Source of the DNA: Sphingomonadaceae bacterium
Lineage (GTDB): Bacteria > Pseudomonadota > Alphaproteobacteria > Sphingomonadales > Sphingomonadaceae
Direction of reading: 5' to 3'
Length of the DNA: 14,453 bases
Assembly (NCBI GenBank): GCA_013821585.1
Contig: JACDGO010000016.1
Location: forward strand, 1-14,453
The notes below the pieces were generated by a model. It had not been told where the DNA came from. It was given only the letters and a program-made list of their open reading frames with translations, and did no database searches. A program made the translations under genes and the position numbers. This document shows, piece by piece, positions 11,440 through 14,453 of the stretch (positions are counted from its first letter, which is position 1; each line of letters starts with the position of its first letter).

Positions 11440-13834
11440 CCGCAGGTTTGACCGCTCGGCGATCACGCTTGAGCACGCTTCGGCACGGGGCAGGGTGCTT
11501 CGCAATGCCGACAATTTCACGCGCGGCTCACAGCTCATCGGCCACCAGTTCTCGATGTTCCGCGCAGGCGTCCGCGTGCCCATCTTCATCTGGCTCGGGC
11601 TCTTCATCGTCATCTACTGGATCATGCTCTCAGCCGTCATGGGCGAGCATGAGATCCAGCTGTGCAGCTGGCGGCTCGGATCGACGCTCTGGACGTGGGT
11701 GGATTTCGACCCGTTCAAGCCGATGAACATCGTCATGCACGACGGCGCGATTCGGCGCACCTCGATGGGATATATCCCCTATCTCCCCGACGTGCAGCTA
11801 GCATGGAGCAAGGCGGTCAAGGCGATCGTCGGATCGCTCGCCGCCGCGTCATTACTGTCGTTTCCAGCGATCACATGGTTTGTAAGCATTGCCCAGCGCC
11901 GGGGATCGTCGATCCTTCAGGAACGTCACGAACGCGGTGCAACGCTAGTCGACAAGGCGGTGCTGGTCGCCGACGTCATGGCGCACAACGAGCGCGAGTT
12001 CAGAAAGGCGGCTGAAAAGCTGTTCCCAAATCTCACGCCGGACCAGGTTCATGCACTTCCCTTTGCCGACCGCAAAGCGGCAGGCCTCCATCATCCCTAC
12101 ACGCTCGCTGACATTCCCTATCCGTACAATCTTGAAGCCAGCCACACCATCGTCATCGGAACAACCGGTGCGGGCAAAACCACCCAGCTTCGCCAGCTCG
12201 TCGTCGAGATGCGACGGCGTCAGCACAGTGCAGTCATCTTCGACCTGACCGGCGCCTTCGTCGAGGCATTTTACAACCCCGAGACCGACATGATCCTCAA
12301 CCCCGGAGACGCGCGTTGCCCGACCTGGTCGCTGTTCGACGATTGCACCACGCAAGCCGAATTCACCGCCGCCAGCCATGCGATCGTACCGAACGATGGT
12401 GGCAGTGCCGACCCGTTCTGGGTTGTTGCCGCGCGGGGCCTGTTCGTACAGATGTGCCTCAAGCTGCAAAGCATGGGGCAAACATCGAACCGCGCGCTCG
12501 CCGAGAACCTGATGCGAGCGCCGTTGCGGCGCGTCCATGCGCTCCTGAAAGGCACGAGCGCCGAGCCTTATACAGCGACCGAAGCGGCGCGCCTCGCGGA
12601 GTCGGTACGCTCGATATTCAACGCCAACGCTGAAGCGCTCTCGAGCCTGCCCGAGGACGGGCCGCGCTTCTCGATCCGGGACTGGATCCACGCGCCAGAC
12701 AAGCCGGGAAGCATCCTGTTCGTGACAGCACGACACGTCGACTTGCCGCTCTACAAGATGCTGCTGACGCTGTGGCTCGACATCGCCGTCAACACGCTGA
12801 TGACGCTACCGCGCACATCGCGCCTGCGCACCTGGTTCATGTTCGACGAGCTCGGTGCCCTTCACCGTCTTCCGGCGATCGAGAACGGCCTCCAGACCGC
12901 GCGCGGCTTCGGGGGAGCAATGGTCCTCGGCCTGCACTCATTCGCCCGCCTTCAGGCAGTCTACGGCAAGGAGGGCGCGGAGAACCTGACCAGCCTTGCG
13001 CGCACCAAGCTGATTCTCGCCACAGCCGATCGCAAGACCGCTGAGCAATGCGCCGAATTCATTGGCCACCGCGAGGTCCGCCAGATGGATGAGGCCTACG
13101 CCTATGGCTCGAACAACCTGCGCGATGCATCGACGTTGACACCCAAAAAGGAGATCGCGCCGCTCGTCATTCCCGACGACATTACCAACCTTCCAGCACT
13201 TCATGGCTTCATCAAATTTCCCGACGGATTTCCCGCTGCGCGCATCGTTCTCAGATGGCGCGACTATCCCGAAGTCGCACGAGGCTTCGAGCCACGAACC
13301 GACCCGGTACGCCCGATCGCGCATCTTGAAGCCGATGACGCGGAGGAAGGAAGCGACGAGGGCGAGGAGGGTGAGGGACGGCCGCGCGCGATCGAGAAGC
13401 CCGAGATCGCGACGAGCAAAACCCGAGGCAAGGGGAGGCGAGCGCCGGCCAACGCCAAGGCAGTCAAGGACGGCAAAACCGCCGAAGAAACCTTGAAGGC
13501 CGCGATCCCCAGCGACGCGGAAAAAGCGGCAGATGACTTTGTCGCAAACTTCGGACTTCCAGAGCCACTTTCTCCGAGCCCGGACGCTGCGTCACCGGGT
13601 CCGGCGCCTGACGCTGCCAGCAAGCTCGACGGTGATGAACAACGCGATGCGATCGAAAGATCGAACGCGTCTGGAAAGACCAACCGCCCCGAAACGCCGA
13701 CCGATGGTCCTCCCGTCAACAAGGCGGGGATTCGAAACGAAGAACATCGCCAGGGGATCATCAATAACGAACTCGGCACCGATTTTGGCGACGAAAACAA
13801 GCCGACACCCGATGACGGCATGGAAATGGACTGA
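11426..13834 (+). CDS. traD: Type IV secretion coupling protein, TraD family, 802 aa
   Basis: This inner-membrane ATPase links the relaxosome to the mating channel and pumps transferred DNA. Two membrane segments are near the N-terminus (about residues 51-73, VPIFIWLGLFIVIYWIML, and 134-156). The ATPase domain has Walker A GTTGAGKT (245-252), Walker B WFMFDEL (470-476) followed by GALHRLP, and the GLHSFARLQ motif (502-510), all as in F-type TraD. Domain boundaries and length (F TraD about 720) fit. After about residue 625 comes a long, charged, low-complexity tail (EADDAEEGSDEGEEGEGR and Pro/Ala-rich stretches), a likely docking region for relaxosome partners. ATG 11426 follows GGAG by 8 bases and overlaps the ribbon-helix-helix gene by 14 bases; a TTG at 11402 is less likely. 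No other tra genes are in the window. Confidence 0.95.
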   Translation: MALADRRFDRSAITLEHASARGRVLRNADNFTRGSQLIGHQFSMFRAGVRVPIFIWLGLFIVIYWIMLSAVMGEHEIQLCSWRLGSTLWTWVDFDPFKPMNIVMHDGAIRRTSMGYIPYLPDVQLAWSKAVKAIVGSLAAASLLSFPAITWFVSIAQRRGSSILQERHERGATLVDKAVLVADVMAHNEREFRKAAEKLFPNLTPDQVHALPFADRKAAGLHHPYTLADIPYPYNLEASHTIVIGTTGAGKTTQLRQLVVEMRRRQHSAVIFDLTGAFVEAFYNPETDMILNPGDARCPTWSLFDDCTTQAEFTAASHAIVPNDGGSADPFWVVAARGLFVQMCLKLQSMGQTSNRALAENLMRAPLRRVHALLKGTSAEPYTATEAARLAESVRSIFNANAEALSSLPEDGPRFSIRDWIHAPDKPGSILFVTARHVDLPLYKMLLTLWLDIAVNTLMTLPRTSRLRTWFMFDELGALHRLPAIENGLQTARGFGGAMVLGLHSFARLQAVYGKEGAENLTSLARTKLILATADRKTAEQCAEFIGHREVRQMDEAYAYGSNNLRDASTLTPKKEIAPLVIPDDITNLPALHGFIKFPDGFPAARIVLRWRDYPEVARGFEPRTDPVRPIAHLEADDAEEGSDEGEEGEGRPRAIEKPEIATSKTRGKGRRAPANAKAVKDGKTAEETLKAAIPSDAEKAADDFVANFGLPEPLSPSPDAASPGPAPDAASKLDGDEQRDAIERSNASGKTNRPETPTDGPPVNKAGIRNEEHRQGIINNELGTDFGDENKPTPDDGMEMD

Positions 13835-14453
13835 TGCGCTCGCTGGATCCGTTCCACGGTCTCAGCCGTGCTCAAAGGCGGGAGGTCGAGGCTCTGCCGG
13901 CCGACGACCCTGACCGATGGGATGACGACCAGATAACTGATCTACTGCTCGTTGAAGCGCCGGACCTCGACGCGTCGATCGACTGCAAGCTGCTCGTGAA
14001 ACACGCGTTCGCGAGATTGAGTGAACGCCAGGAGCGCATACTGCGTCTCAGATACGGCTTCGCCGGTGTCGGTTGCCACACCTACCGCGAAGTCGGCGCC
14101 GAACTTGGGGTCACGGTGGAGCGTGCCCGCCAAATCGAACAGGGCGAACAACGCAAGATCGTCAGACGATTCAAACATCGCAAACTCCTGACCTGCGCTG
14201 AGTTGCAGCGATTGGAAGCAAAGCACCACGAGCCGCACATGCGCCGGGATAGCGATCCGCCATCTCTGCCAAGCCCCTTGGTTTATGCCCAGCTCGGTCA
14301 GATCCTTCAGCCCCCGCTACCGATCGACTCCAACCTTGTTGATCCGACGGCCAAACCACCCAACGCCCGCCCGATCGAGCACGTCGACGCGCCAGCGCCA
14401 GCGCAACGACCATGGGCGCCGCTCTGGTCGCTCCTCACACGGCTCTGGAACTG
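13834..14453 (+). CDS. Sigma-70 region 4 protein (3' end outside window)
   Basis: The frame runs to the window edge (206 codons). About residues 58-112 match sigma-70 region 4: FARLSERQERILRLRYGFAG, then TYREVGAELGVTVERARQIE and EQRKIVRRF, equal to the helix-turn-helix of RpoD-like factors that contacts -35 elements. The preceding PDLDASIDCKLLVKHA fits the linker to region 4. No region 2 (the -10 binding and core-binding part) is present, and the N-terminus begins only 57 residues before, so it is not a full sigma factor. After residue 120 the sequence is Pro-rich with no known domain. ATG 13834 overlaps the traD stop by one base (TGATG), so they are co-transcribed. It may be a DNA-binding regulator of transfer genes. 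Confidence 0.8.
   Translation, partial: MRSLDPFHGLSRAQRREVEALPADDPDRWDDDQITDLLLVEAPDLDASIDCKLLVKHAFARLSERQERILRLRYGFAGVGCHTYREVGAELGVTVERARQIEQGEQRKIVRRFKHRKLLTCAELQRLEAKHHEPHMRRDSDPPSLPSPLVYAQLGQILQPPLPIDSNLVDPTAKPPNARPIEHVDAPAPAQRPWAPLWSLLTRLWN

Noticed and set aside
1..14453. CRISPR array, insertion sequences, rRNA or tRNA genes
   Set aside because: No regularly spaced long direct repeats, no transposase-like reading frame and no RNA-gene signatures were seen.

Overview
The window is GC-rich DNA whose gene content points to a sphingomonad-type alphaproteobacterium (Sphingomonas, Sphingobium, Novosphingobium or Sphingopyxis). This is inferred from recognised accessory families (DUF736, DUF3768, DUF7007-like and DUF1173-like proteins, and a PemK-type toxin with a Phd-like antitoxin) and not from a database search. 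The cargo is that of a conjugative plasmid or integrative conjugative element: an ssb gene without the usual acidic tail, an F-type TraD coupling protein preceded by an overlapping ribbon-helix-helix gene, and many small unknown genes. No relaxase, mating-pair-formation gene, integrase, rep or par gene, IS element, tRNA or CRISPR array was seen here.

Layout. Positions 1-279 hold the C-terminal part of a MarR regulator. At 493-978 an unknown gene runs leftward from a good promoter whose -10 is overlapped by a TGTTCAC direct repeat. A rightward, tightly packed block from 1056 to 4336 holds a DUF1173-like protein, a DUF7007-like protein, three short unknown genes, a DUF3768 protein and one more unknown, several joined by ATGA-type stop/start overlaps. 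A DUF736 gene (4485-4982) follows and ends in a clear terminator. Next come a toxin-antitoxin pair (5115-5775), a non-coding stretch with a long inverted repeat, ssb (6298-6633), and a small helical protein.

Positions 6950-10320 are the most unusual part. Long non-coding stretches full of palindromes separate three genes: a DUF2493/SLOG-type protein (7746-8747), an unknown 188-residue protein (9059-9625) and a 74-residue protein (9989-10213). The first and third sit behind two copies of the same leader element: a CT tract, about 42 bases of divergent sequence, then two nearly identical blocks, all enclosed by stems whose sequences differ between copies while their pairing is kept. The same segments also hold matching short reading frames of 40 and 44 codons with a CPQFC motif. 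Both of these genes end in a terminator followed by a GGGGC-NTCGA-GCCCC hairpin. Between them lie six 10-base TACC repeats in exact register, and the 9059 gene has a perfect hairpin that takes in part of its ribosome binding site.

From 10536 to 11148 the DNA is AT-richer, with a consensus DnaA box and a cluster of adjacent hairpins just upstream of the ribbon-helix-helix gene and traD. It is a candidate transfer or replication origin. After traD, starting one base inside its stop codon, is an incomplete gene for a protein whose only recognised domain is sigma-70 region 4.
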